This document shows, one piece after another, positions 23,362 to 31,873 of a DNA stretch of 64,000 bases. This stretch comes from Variovorax sp. OAS795 (GTDB lineage Bacteria > Pseudomonadota > Gammaproteobacteria > Burkholderiales > Burkholderiaceae_C), in assembly GCF_040546685.1 (NCBI RefSeq), contig NZ_JBEPOH010000002.1:186001-250000 (forward strand). Direction: 5' to 3'. The notes under the pieces were generated by a model. It made no database searches, had not been told where the DNA came from, and worked only from the letters and a program-made list of their open reading frames with translations. The translations under genes were made by a program, and so were the position numbers. Position 1 is the first letter of the stretch. Every line of letters begins with the position of its first letter.

Positions 23362-25322
23362 GGCTTGCGCTCCAGGCTCAGGTGCACCGCGGTTTCGGAG
23401 CGCCGCGGCCAGAACCACGCGGTGAGGGCGATCGCGATCGGGATGCTGCCCCAGACCACCGCCCACGGCGTGAAGACGGAGCCGATGAAGAGCCCGGTGA
23501 CGGCCACCGCGCTGACGAAGGGCCAGATCGTCGGATCGGGAAAGTTCACGCGCAGGTCGGGCCGCGCATCGAGCACGGTGGTGGCGAGCAGCTCGCGCGT
23601 GTCCGCCGCAAGGCCGCCCACATGCGTGAAGGCCGGCGAGCTGCGCTGGGCTTCCGCACGCGGCGCCTCCCAGAGCGGCTCGCGGCCGTGCACCACCGGA
23701 ATCGCGTGGAAGTTGCATGGCGGCGGCGGCGACTCGGTGGCCCATTCGAGCGTGCCGGCGCCCCAGGGGTTGGCGCCCGCCATCGCGCCCCGGCGCAGGC
23801 TGCGCACGGCGTTCACCATGAAGAGCAGCACCGACACGGCGATCACCACGGCGCCCACGGTTGCGACCAGGTTCAGCGTGTCCCATCCCAGCCCTGCCTG
23901 GTAGGTGTAGACCCGGCGCGGCATGCCCCTGAGGCCGAGCAGGTGCATCGGGAAGAAGGCCACGTTGAAGCCGATGAAGAAGAGCCAGAAATTCCAGCGC
24001 CCAAGCCGCTCGCTCATGAGCCGGCCGGTGACCTTGGGGTACCAGTAGTAGAAAGCGCCGAAGAGCGGGAACACCGCGCCGCCGATCAGCACGTAGTGCA
24101 GGTGCGCCACCACGAAGTAGCTGTCGTGCACCTGCAGGTCCAGCGGCACCGAGGCCAGCATGATGCCGGTCATGCCGCCCAGCACCAGGATGAAGAAGAA
24201 GCCGAGCACGAAGAGCAGCGGCGTCTTGAAGTCGAGCCTGCCGCTCCAGAGCGTCGCGATCCAGCAGAAGATCTGCACCGCCGAAGGAATCGCGATCAGC
24301 ATGCTGGCCGCGGTGAAGAAGCTCTTGCCGAGCTCGGGCAGGTTGACCGCGAACATGTGGTGCACCCAGAGCCCGAACGCCAGGAATGCGGTCGCGATCA
24401 GCGCCAGCACCATCGCCGTGTAGCCGAACATCGGCCGCCGCGCAAAGGTCGGGATGATGGCCGAGATGAACCCGAGGCCCGGCAGGAAGATCAGGTACAC
24501 CTCCGGGTGGCCGAAGAACCAGAACAGGTGCTGCCAGAGCACCGCGTCGCCGCCTTCGGCGGGGTTGTAGAAGTGCGTGCCCACGAGCCGGTCGGTGATG
24601 AGCGTGGTGCTGGCCAGCATCACCGAAGGCATCGCGAACAGGATCATGAAGGCCGTGACCAGCATGGCCCAGGCGAAGAGCGGAATGCGGTTGAGCGTCA
24701 TGCCCGGCGCGCGCAGCTTGAACACCGTGGTGATGACCACGATGGCCTCGACCAGCGCCGAGAGCTCGGTGAAGGTGATCATCTGGGCCCAGAAGTCGGT
24801 GCGCTTGCCGGGCGAAAAATCGGGCCCCGCAAGCGGCACGTAGGAGAACCAGCCCACGTCCGGCCCGGCACCCAGGAAGAACACGACGTAGAGCATCAGC
24901 CCGCCGAACAGGAAGATCCAGTAGGCGAAGGCATTGAGGCGCGGAAACGCGACGCTGCGCGTGCCCAGCATCAGGGGCAGCAGGTAGATGGTCACGGCCT
25001 GCATCACCGGCACGGCGAAGAGAAACATCATCGTCGAGCCATGCATCGTGAACAGCTGGTTGTAGAGGTCCGGGCCGACCAGCGTCGAACCCGGTCGTGC
25101 AAGCTGCAGCCGCATGACGAAGGCCAGCAGCCCGCCGGCCACGAAGAAGCCGAAGGTGGTGACGATGAAGCGGCGCGCAATCGCCTTGTGGTTGACGGCC
25201 GAGAGCCAGCCCATGACGCCCGGCGGATCGCGCCATGTCGCGTCGAGCGCGGCAGCTTCGCGCGAGCCCGGGCCGGGACCGTCCTTCAGGCGGGAGGCGG
25301 GCGCGTGGCGGGGCTGGTCCAT
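23358..25322 (-). CDS. ctaD: Cytochrome c oxidase subunit I (caa3-type)
   Basis: This 654-residue heme-copper oxidase subunit I retains the heme and CuB ligands: His in TMHGSTMM, HPEVY with the His-Tyr crosslink pair (Glu274, Tyr276), HHMF and AHLHYV. Against Rhodobacter aa3, the D-channel entry Asp132 aligns with Ser123 (GTRSVAFPR) and the K-channel Lys362 with Gln350 (IPSAVQIFCW). Spacings (123-274-350 here, 132-286-362 there) agree, so the substitutions look real. It reduces O2 with electrons from cytochrome c. Proton pumping may be weak or absent, which is inference. Confidence 0.93.
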   Translation of the reverse strand: MDQPRHAPASRLKDGPGPGSREAAALDATWRDPPGVMGWLSAVNHKAIARRFIVTTFGFFVAGGLLAFVMRLQLARPGSTLVGPDLYNQLFTMHGSTMMFLFAVPVMQAVTIYLLPLMLGTRSVAFPRLNAFAYWIFLFGGLMLYVVFFLGAGPDVGWFSYVPLAGPDFSPGKRTDFWAQMITFTELSALVEAIVVITTVFKLRAPGMTLNRIPLFAWAMLVTAFMILFAMPSVMLASTTLITDRLVGTHFYNPAEGGDAVLWQHLFWFFGHPEVYLIFLPGLGFISAIIPTFARRPMFGYTAMVLALIATAFLAFGLWVHHMFAVNLPELGKSFFTAASMLIAIPSAVQIFCWIATLWSGRLDFKTPLLFVLGFFFILVLGGMTGIMLASVPLDLQVHDSYFVVAHLHYVLIGGAVFPLFGAFYYWYPKVTGRLMSERLGRWNFWLFFIGFNVAFFPMHLLGLRGMPRRVYTYQAGLGWDTLNLVATVGAVVIAVSVLLFMVNAVRSLRRGAMAGANPWGAGTLEWATESPPPPCNFHAIPVVHGREPLWEAPRAEAQRSSPAFTHVGGLAADTRELLATTVLDARPDLRVNFPDPTIWPFVSAVAVTGLFIGSVFTPWAVVWGSIPIAIALTAWFWPRRSETAVHLSLERKP

Positions 25323-25362
25323 GGCGTGTCCTGGCGAGTCCTGGCGAGTCCTGGCGTGTGTG

Positions 25363-26331
25363 TCAGCGCAGCGTCTGCAGATAGCCGACCAGTGCGTCCA
25401 TGTCCTCGGACGAGAGCTGGGTGGCGGGCATGTAGGTGCCGGGCTTGATCTGCTGCGGATCGGCGATCCAGCGCTTCAGGTCGTCCGGCGTGTTGGAGAG
25501 GCTGCCCGCGGCCAGCGTGCCGCGGCTGGCCATGTGCGTGAGGTTCGGTCCGCGCACGGCCTGCGCCGGCGTGCCGTCGATCGCGTGGCACATCGCGCAG
25601 CTCGATCGCATGAAGATCTCGCGCCCCCGCAGCGGCGGGCCCGGCGGCGGCTCGGGGGCCGGGCTGCGCTGCGCCGCGGCCCAGGCCTGGTAGCGCTCGG
25701 GCGCATCGGCCACCACGAAGAAGGCCATCAGCGCATGCTGCGAGCCGCAGAACTCCGCGCACTGGCCGCGGTACACGCCTTCGCGGTCGGCGCGAAAGTT
25801 CATCGTGGTGGTGCGGCCCGGAATCAGGTCCTTCTTACCCGCCAGGCTCGGCACCCAGAAGCTGTGGATCACGTCGTCGGCCTTGAGCGTGACGATCACG
25901 GGCCGGCCGGTGGGCACGTGGATCTCGTTTGCCGTGATGAAGCTGTCGGCCACCTGCGGCTCCACGTAGCGCACTTCCCACCACCACTGGTGGGCCGTGA
26001 CCTCGAGCCGCAGGGCGCCGTCGGTGGACATCCGCGCGAGCGCGCGGTCGGTGAAGATGCTGGCCGCAATCAGCACGAGCAGCAGCAGCGTGGACGCCGC
26101 CAGGGCCGCGGCCACGGCATGGCGCCGGCCGGGTTCGGGCCGGCCCACGGTGGACAGGTCGGGCGCGCTCTGCGCATTGCCGCGGCCCGCCCGCATCAGC
26201 GCGATCAGCAAGGCCGCGAGCACGGCCGCGAACACCAGCCCGCAGACCGCGAGCGTCAGCATCCACAGCGCATGCACATGGCCGGCCTGCGGGCCGAAAG
26301 GTGCGAGAACGTGGTGCAGCGAGTCCATCAT
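25363..26331 (-). CDS. ctaC: Cytochrome c oxidase subunit II with fused cytochrome c domain
   Basis: This 322-residue subunit II has two membrane helices, a cupredoxin domain with the CuA site (HSFWVP and CAEFCGSQHALM), and a C-terminal class I cytochrome c domain (CAMCH heme motif; axial Met in TYMPATQ). The fusion defines a caa3-type oxidase. The start at 26331 overlaps the preceding cytochrome c stop by four bases. Electrons would run from the lipoprotein cytochrome encoded at 26328-26888 to this heme c, then to CuA and subunit I. Confidence 0.92.
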   Translation of the reverse strand: MMDSLHHVLAPFGPQAGHVHALWMLTLAVCGLVFAAVLAALLIALMRAGRGNAQSAPDLSTVGRPEPGRRHAVAAALAASTLLLLVLIAASIFTDRALARMSTDGALRLEVTAHQWWWEVRYVEPQVADSFITANEIHVPTGRPVIVTLKADDVIHSFWVPSLAGKKDLIPGRTTTMNFRADREGVYRGQCAEFCGSQHALMAFFVVADAPERYQAWAAAQRSPAPEPPPGPPLRGREIFMRSSCAMCHAIDGTPAQAVRGPNLTHMASRGTLAAGSLSNTPDDLKRWIADPQQIKPGTYMPATQLSSEDMDALVGYLQTLR

Positions 26332-26888
26332 TTCGTCCCCGGGCGCGCCGGTTCGGGGTCGCGCGCCGCTTCCGGTTCGTTGGCCTGCAGGGTGTCGCCG
26401 CGGCCCGGCGCCACGTCCTTGCGCAGCTGGCCGCTCATGGAGCGCACGTAGGCGGTGAGTTGCCACACCTGGTCTTCGTTCAGGTGGCCGCCGAACGAGG
26501 GCATGCCGTTGGGCCGCCCCTGCACGATGGTGCTGAAGATCTGCGCCGGCTCGCTGCCGTAGCGCCACTGGTCGTCGGTGAGCGCCGGCCCCATGCCGCC
26601 GCCGCCCTGCGCGTGGCAGCCGGCGCAGTTGTACCAGCGGTACAGGCGCTTGCCCTGGCTCACGCTGTAGGCGTTGTCTTCATACCCCTGGCCGTTGCCC
26701 GCGGGCAGGCGCACCGGGTCGTCGCGCGGCCCGGCGGGTTGCAGCGAACTGGTTCTCGGCGCTTGGGGGCTCGGGCTCGCCTGGTTGTCCGGCGGCGTTT
26801 CGAAGCGGCGCATCTCGCGCTCGCAGCCGGCCAGCGCCATGGCCAATGCGAGGGCAATCGCGAGGGAGGGCACCGCGCTGTCCGTCAT
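26328..26888 (-). CDS. Lipoprotein cytochrome c
   Basis: This 186-residue protein has a lipobox (LAGC at about residue 20) and one class I cytochrome c domain, with heme motif CAGCH and likely axial Met in NGMPSF. It overlaps its neighbours by four bases on both sides and lies between the XoxJ-like protein and subunit II. It is the natural carrier from the PQQ dehydrogenase to the oxidase, in the position of XoxG/MxaG. Confidence 0.9.
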   Translation of the reverse strand: MTDSAVPSLAIALALAMALAGCEREMRRFETPPDNQASPSPQAPRTSSLQPAGPRDDPVRLPAGNGQGYEDNAYSVSQGKRLYRWYNCAGCHAQGGGGMGPALTDDQWRYGSEPAQIFSTIVQGRPNGMPSFGGHLNEDQVWQLTAYVRSMSGQLRKDVAPGRGDTLQANEPEAARDPEPARPGTK

Positions 26889-27727
26889 GGCTGCTCCGGC
26901 TGCGCAAGCGGCATGCGCGGCACCGCATGGTCGTCGAGGATGCGGTCGATGTCGGCGCCGCGCCGCGCGATGAAGTCGTCGAGCCGCGCCTTCATCGCGC
27001 GGTCGCCCTTGCGCACGCCCATGGCAATCGAGAACGCGAACGGCAGGTCCGGATCGGCCGGTGCCGCGGCCGGGGTGATGCGCAGCGGCGGCGTGGCGCG
27101 TGAGGCGAAGTAGCCCGCCTGCGGCCCCCAGACCACCGCGGCGTCGAGTTCCCCGCGCGCCACCGCATCGACCATGCGCTGCGCCGGCGGCGCTTCGCCG
27201 GCCACCGTGAAGCCGACCACGTGGCGCACCGCGTCGTGCCGCGCCAGCACATGGCCGGGCGGTGTCGCGGCCAGGTTGTTGCCGACCAGCTGCACGCCGA
27301 TGCGCAGCGCAGGCAGGCGGGCGTCGTCGAACGAGCGCAGCCCGCGGGAGGCCGTGGCACCGGTGTCGTGCTGCACGAAGACATAGGTCGAGCGGTAGTA
27401 GGGCCGCGTGGTCAGCAGGCGCTCGTCGCCCGCGGGCACGCCGATGACCACGTCGCAGGCATTGGCGCCAAGCGTCTTGCGCACGAAGCCGCGGCGGTCG
27501 GGCAGCCACGCGTACTGCAGCGGCAGGCCGAGGTCGTCGGCGAGCAGGCGCGCGATGCGGTTCTCGAAGCCGCTCTGGTCCTCGCGCGAGTAGGGCAGGT
27601 TGTCGGGCTCGGCGCAGACGCGCAGTGCCGCGGGCATGCCGGCTGCAACAGGCTCCTGCGCGCACAGCAGCGCGAGCAGGGCGGCGCATGCGGCGCGCGC
27701 AAGATCAGTCGGGCAGCTTGAAGACAT
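26885..27727 (-). CDS. XoxJ/MoxJ-like quinoprotein-associated periplasmic protein
   Basis: This 280-residue secreted protein has the periplasmic substrate-binding fold of XoxJ/MoxJ (LRVCAEPDNLPYSREDQSGFEN at the start, the family's hallmark; then LIARLLADDL-like helix). XoxJ is encoded beside lanthanide or calcium methanol dehydrogenases and is thought to help mature or activate the apoenzyme. It follows the dehydrogenase gene with a 23-base overlap. The signal peptide ends near VAAG. Confidence 0.88.
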   Translation of the reverse strand: MSSSCPTDLARAACAALLALLCAQEPVAAGMPAALRVCAEPDNLPYSREDQSGFENRIARLLADDLGLPLQYAWLPDRRGFVRKTLGANACDVVIGVPAGDERLLTTRPYYRSTYVFVQHDTGATASRGLRSFDDARLPALRIGVQLVGNNLAATPPGHVLARHDAVRHVVGFTVAGEAPPAQRMVDAVARGELDAAVVWGPQAGYFASRATPPLRITPAAAPADPDLPFAFSIAMGVRKGDRAMKARLDDFIARRGADIDRILDDHAVPRMPLAQPEQP

Positions 27728-29519
27728 AGAGCTTGCCGCCCTTGCGCGTGGCCGTGGGCAGGTCCTTCATGGCGTTGGCGAAGCCGAGCGCGGCGGTGCC
27801 GTCGCGCGCGTCGAGGTCTCCGGAGACCACCGCGCCGGCCCAGCCCCCGACACCCGAGAGCACGGCCACGTACTGCTTGCCGTCGGGGCCGCGGTAGGAC
27901 ACCGGCTGGCCGATGATCCCGGAGTCGGTCTTGAACTCCCAGCGCACGGCGCCGGTGTGGGCGTCGAGGGCCTTGAACCAGCCGTCCATGGTGCCGTAGA
28001 AGACCACGTCGCCGGCGGTGGCGAGCGCGCCGCTCCAGACCGGAAAATTCTCTTCCTTCGACCACCTCGCCTTGCCGGCCACAGGGTCCCATGCGGTGAA
28101 GCGGCCGCGGTGGCCGCCCGGTCCGCCGTACATCCGCGCCTCGGTGCCCACATAGGGCGTGCCCGCGATGTAGCTCACCTGGGAAGACTGGCTGTCCTGG
28201 CACAGGTTCTGGTGCGGGATGTAGACCAGGCGCGTGCGCGGTGAATAGGCCGAAGGCTGCCAGTCCTTGGCGCCGGGCGAGGCCGGGCAGATCCCGCGGA
28301 TGGTCTTGCCGACCTTCGGCTCCTTGGTGGGGTCGTAGCGCAGGCGCCCCGTCTTCAGGTCCACGCCGGACGATGTCGTCACCTTCACGAAGGGCTGGGC
28401 CGACAGCACCTCGCCGCTCGCGCGATCCATCACGTAGACGTGGCCGTTGCGGTCGGGGTGGACCAGCACCTTGCGCGCCTTGCCGCCCACCTCGGCATCG
28501 ATCAGGATGTTCTCGTTCACGCCGTCGTAGTCGTGCAGGTCGTGCGGGCTGAACTGGTAGAACCAGACCGCCTCGCCGGTGTCGGGCCGGCGCGCGAAGA
28601 TGCCGGCGGTCCAGCGGTTGTCGCCGGGGCGCTGTTCGGGATTCCACGGGCCCGGATTGCCGGTGCCGTAGTAGATGAGGTCCAGCCCGGGGTCGTACGA
28701 GATCCAGCCCCACACATTGCCGCCGCCGATCTTCCAGGCCCCGGGCGGCCACGAGCTCACCCCCAGGTCCTTGCCGCGGTCCTGCGCATAGAAGGACTTG
28801 AACTGCGGGCCGATCAGCACGTCGCTGTCGGGCCCGGTGCTCCATGCGCGCCAGGCGATCTTGCCCGTGGCCGCGTCCAGCGCGGTGAGCCAGCCGCGCA
28901 CGCCGAACTCGCCGCCGCTGTTGCCCACGAGCACCTTGCCCTTGACCACCAGCGGCGCCATGGTCATGGTTTCGCCGGCGCGGATGTCGCCGAGCTTCGC
29001 GCGCCAGAGCTCGGTGCCGCTGGCCGCGTCGACCGCGATCGTCTGGTTGTCCAGGGTGTTGAAGAACACGCGGCCATCGGCATAGGCGGCGCCACGGTTG
29101 ACCTGGTCGCAGCAGGCCACGCCTTGCGAGCCGGCGTCGGGCTTGGGCTCGAACTTCCACTTGAGCGGCGCGCCGGGCTGGGTGAGGTCGAGCGCGAAGA
29201 GCACGTTGGGGTAGGGGCCGACGATGTACATCGTGCCACCGACCACCAGCGGCGCCGCCTCGTGTCCGCGCACCACGCCCGTCGAGAACGTGAAGGCCGG
29301 CTGCAGCTTCGAGACGTTGGCGGCCGTGATCTGGGCGAGCGGGCTGAATCGCGTGCTCGCAGGGTCGCCAGCGGCCATCGTCCATTCGCCTTCGCCGGGC
29401 GGCGGGGTGTCCGCCGGGGCCGCCGGCTGTGCGAAGGCCATTGCGAACGGCAGGAGGCCGCCGGCCAAGAGGCCGGTCCATCCTGCGCTGTGCTTCTGTG
29501 TGTGGTTGTGGCTTCGCAT
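27705..29519 (-). CDS. PQQ-dependent dehydrogenase, methanol/ethanol family
   Basis: This 604-residue secreted quinoprotein is an eight-bladed propeller. Visible features are a leader to about AFAQ, the vicinal disulfide Cys pair in GVACCDQ, the metal-site Glu in NSGGEFGV, the tryptophan-docking GGGNVWGW, and the PGPWNPEQRPGDNRW segment. In XoxF/MxaF/ExaA relatives that segment is followed by a D-x-D or D-x-x motif whose first Asp is the catalytic base; here the motif is FARRPDTG, with Arg311 at that place and Asp313 at the lanthanide-ligand position. The metal-binding Asn before WGW also appears to be Val. Its substrate is therefore uncertain, and it may not be a standard alcohol dehydrogenase. 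Confidence 0.88.
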   Translation of the reverse strand: MRSHNHTQKHSAGWTGLLAGGLLPFAMAFAQPAAPADTPPPGEGEWTMAAGDPASTRFSPLAQITAANVSKLQPAFTFSTGVVRGHEAAPLVVGGTMYIVGPYPNVLFALDLTQPGAPLKWKFEPKPDAGSQGVACCDQVNRGAAYADGRVFFNTLDNQTIAVDAASGTELWRAKLGDIRAGETMTMAPLVVKGKVLVGNSGGEFGVRGWLTALDAATGKIAWRAWSTGPDSDVLIGPQFKSFYAQDRGKDLGVSSWPPGAWKIGGGNVWGWISYDPGLDLIYYGTGNPGPWNPEQRPGDNRWTAGIFARRPDTGEAVWFYQFSPHDLHDYDGVNENILIDAEVGGKARKVLVHPDRNGHVYVMDRASGEVLSAQPFVKVTTSSGVDLKTGRLRYDPTKEPKVGKTIRGICPASPGAKDWQPSAYSPRTRLVYIPHQNLCQDSQSSQVSYIAGTPYVGTEARMYGGPGGHRGRFTAWDPVAGKARWSKEENFPVWSGALATAGDVVFYGTMDGWFKALDAHTGAVRWEFKTDSGIIGQPVSYRGPDGKQYVAVLSGVGGWAGAVVSGDLDARDGTAALGFANAMKDLPTATRKGGKLYVFKLPD

Positions 29520-29641
29520 GGACTGTCCGTCCGACAGGGGAGTAGCAGCAACTTAGCTGCGCACGGGCCGGCCGCTGTAGGGCCGCAGGCCGACCGGCCA
29601 TCGGCCCCCATTGATGAGCGGACCGGGGCGCTTGCCGCTGC

Positions 29642-30592
29642 TTAGCGGGGCGGCATGGCGCCGGGGGCAGAGTGCGCGGGCGCGTCGCCCTGCAGCAGCC
29701 GTGCGGCGGCCGCGAGCGCCACCACCAGGTAGGCGAGTCCGGCCGGCACCCACATGATCAGCCCGCCGAGGCGCTGGTCCTCGAGCAGGTCGAAGCCGAG
29801 CGCCGGCGTGCTCGCCCCATAGGCCGGGTACCAGGGCACGGTGGAGAAAGTCAGCAGTGCGCCGAGAGCGCCGGTGTGCACCATGGTCGTGAAGAGATAC
29901 AGCATGGAACTGCCATGCCCTGCGCGCGAGGCCCCGCCCAGCGGCGGCCACCAGAACAGCAGCGCCGTCACCAGAAAGCTCGCATGCTGCAGGGTGTGCA
30001 CGCCCGGGCTCTGCAGCGCGGCCTCGAAGAACGGCGGCAGGTGCCAGACCCAGAGCGCGAGCCCGTGCAGGGCCCAGGCGACCGGCGCACAGGTCAGCAC
30101 GTCCCAGGTGGCCGCCACGGCCGGCAGCCGCACGAAGCGCCCGGCCGGGGCACGCCAGGCCATGGGCAGCGCCCAGGTCCAGACCGCCAGGGGCCGGCCG
30201 ATCACGAGCAGCGGTGCCGCCAGGATCATGAGCACCTCGTGCTGCACCATGTGCGCGGAAAAAAGATGGCCGCCGAGCGCATCGAGCGGCGAGACCAGCG
30301 CCACCACCAGCGCGAGCCAGCCGGCGCCGAAGGACGCGGCGCGCGCCATGCCGAGCCCGCGCCCCGCGCCCGCCTTGCGCCACAGCCGAAACAGGCCGGC
30401 CGCGTACAGCAGCAGGCTCGCGCCGAGACAGGCCAGCACCCAGGGCTCGAAGCTCCATCCGATCGCGGCCACGGGCGCGTCCGCGGGCTGCGGTGCATGC
30501 GCGCCCGCGAGGGGCGGGGCGAGCAGCAACAGCAGAAGCAGCGCGGCGCGTGCGATGCGCCGCGAGCCGGTCGGCGGCATCACGGGTGGCAT
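29642..30592 (-). CDS. ctaG: CtaG-family cytochrome oxidase assembly protein
   Basis: This 316-residue integral membrane protein of the caa3_CtaG family has about seven helices and conserved His/Trp motifs (SAHMVQHEVLMILAAPLLV; GVHTLQHASFLVTALLFWWP). CtaG proteins of this type are needed for assembly of caa3 oxidase, probably in copper delivery to CuA or CuB. It lies upstream of the PQQ-dehydrogenase gene on the same strand, with 122 bases between, and 15 bases after the racemase gene. Confidence 0.9.
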   Translation of the reverse strand: MPPVMPPTGSRRIARAALLLLLLLAPPLAGAHAPQPADAPVAAIGWSFEPWVLACLGASLLLYAAGLFRLWRKAGAGRGLGMARAASFGAGWLALVVALVSPLDALGGHLFSAHMVQHEVLMILAAPLLVIGRPLAVWTWALPMAWRAPAGRFVRLPAVAATWDVLTCAPVAWALHGLALWVWHLPPFFEAALQSPGVHTLQHASFLVTALLFWWPPLGGASRAGHGSSMLYLFTTMVHTGALGALLTFSTVPWYPAYGASTPALGFDLLEDQRLGGLIMWVPAGLAYLVVALAAAARLLQGDAPAHSAPGAMPPR

Positions 30593-30607
30593 GCGCCGTA
30601 GTCTGGA

Positions 30608-31300
30608 CTAACTTGGCCGATTCTGCAGCGCGTCGAGAGCGCTCCAGGTTTCAAGGATCAGCGTCTCGATGTCGTGCACCTGGCGGCCCGTCGCCGCGGC
30701 CACGCTCTGGCGATAGGGCGGCATGTTCGTGCATTCGAGCACGATGTGCTCGACGGTGGGATCGGCCTCCACCAGGCGCATGGCCGCTTCGACCACGTTG
30801 CGCTGCGCTTCGGCGAGGTCCAGCACCGTGTCGTCGTTCAGGATGCGGCGATGGAGCTCGCAGCCGGGGCGCAAGCCCGCCACCGGCGTTCCCTCAGGGA
30901 CACCCGCGGCTTGCAGAATGCGCGGCGTCAGTGAATGCGCATCGAAAGTGACGATGCCCGGATGGGCGTGGCGCCGCACCTGCAGCAGGCTCGAAGTCAC
31001 GACCGGCACAGGGACCGCGTCGGACAGCAAGGCCTGGTACGCGGCCAGGAAGCCGCAACTGGTGGTGATCATCGACGCACCGTCGGCGGCGAGCCGGACC
31101 GCGGCCTCGATGAAGGGCTGGATCAGCCGCGGGTCGGCCTGCTCGACGATGCGCCGCGGCGACGCGCCTTGGACGGTGGCAAAGCGCACGGGAATGCCGG
31201 CGCGCGCGTAAGTCTCGGGATTGCCGACGTCGCCGGGCGGCCGCGGAAAGCGCGTGTCGAGCATCAGCACGCCGAGGAAGCCGCGCGGGGCAGCCGTCAT
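30608..31300 (-). CDS. Aspartate/glutamate racemase-family protein
   Basis: This 230-residue protein of the Asp/Glu/hydantoin racemase family has the two catalytic Cys environments TTSCGF (near residue 80) and LECTNMPPY (near residue 190). Substrate could be an amino acid, hydantoin or maleate-like acid. It starts with a four-base overlap with the Lrp-type regulator, suggesting amino-acid metabolism and coupled expression. The stop is only 15 bases from ctaG. Confidence 0.82.
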   Translation of the reverse strand: MTAAPRGFLGVLMLDTRFPRPPGDVGNPETYARAGIPVRFATVQGASPRRIVEQADPRLIQPFIEAAVRLAADGASMITTSCGFLAAYQALLSDAVPVPVVTSSLLQVRRHAHPGIVTFDAHSLTPRILQAAGVPEGTPVAGLRPGCELHRRILNDDTVLDLAEAQRNVVEAAMRLVEADPTVEHIVLECTNMPPYRQSVAAATGRQVHDIETLILETWSALDALQNRPS

Positions 31301-31773
31301 GGCACCACAGGCTCCGGCGCCGTGGCGATGGCGCTCCGGCGGTCGATCTTGCGGCTCAGCACGATGGAGGTCTGCGTCTGGTGGATGCCGTCGAGCTGGC
31401 CGAGCTGGTCCAGCAGCACGTCGAGTTTTTCGGGCGTTTCGCAGCGCAGGAAGACCATGTAGTCGAACTGGCCGCTCACGGCCGAGAGCTCTTCCACCTC
31501 CGGCAGGCGCTCGAGCGCGCGGATCACCGCCGGCGCGCTTCTCGCGTCGACGCTGATGCCGCAGATCGCGCACACCGCGGCATGCGCGAGCTTCTGTCCG
31601 AGGCGCACGCCGTAGCCCGCGACGACGCCATCGCGCTCGAGCCGTGCGATGCGCGCGACCACGGTGGTGCGCGCGATCTTGAGCTTGCGCGCCAGGTTGG
31701 CGGCCGGTTCGCGGGCGTTGGCCTGCAGCAGGCTCAACAGGTGGCGGTCGAGATCATCCAGTCGTCCATCCAT
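31297..31773 (-). CDS. Lrp/AsnC family transcriptional regulator
   Basis: This 158-residue Lrp/AsnC regulator has an N-terminal helix-turn-helix (LDRHLLSLLQANAREPAANLARKL, ARTTVVARIARLE) and a C-terminal RAM domain (VEELSAVSGQFDYMVFLRC). Lrp-type proteins sense amino acids. It overlaps the racemase gene by four bases and lies 100 bases downstream of the saccharopine-dehydrogenase-like gene, fitting control of lysine or other amino-acid catabolism. Confidence 0.92.
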   Translation of the reverse strand: MDGRLDDLDRHLLSLLQANAREPAANLARKLKIARTTVVARIARLERDGVVAGYGVRLGQKLAHAAVCAICGISVDARSAPAVIRALERLPEVEELSAVSGQFDYMVFLRCETPEKLDVLLDQLGQLDGIHQTQTSIVLSRKIDRRSAIATAPEPVVP

Positions 31774-31873
31774 CGCACGGTCTCCTCGAATTCGAGTGGT
31801 TTGACCGGGATGCTAAGGCAGCGCGCGCAGGAACACGCCTCGGCCCTGCCGCGGCGGTGCCCGCGCGGGGCGT

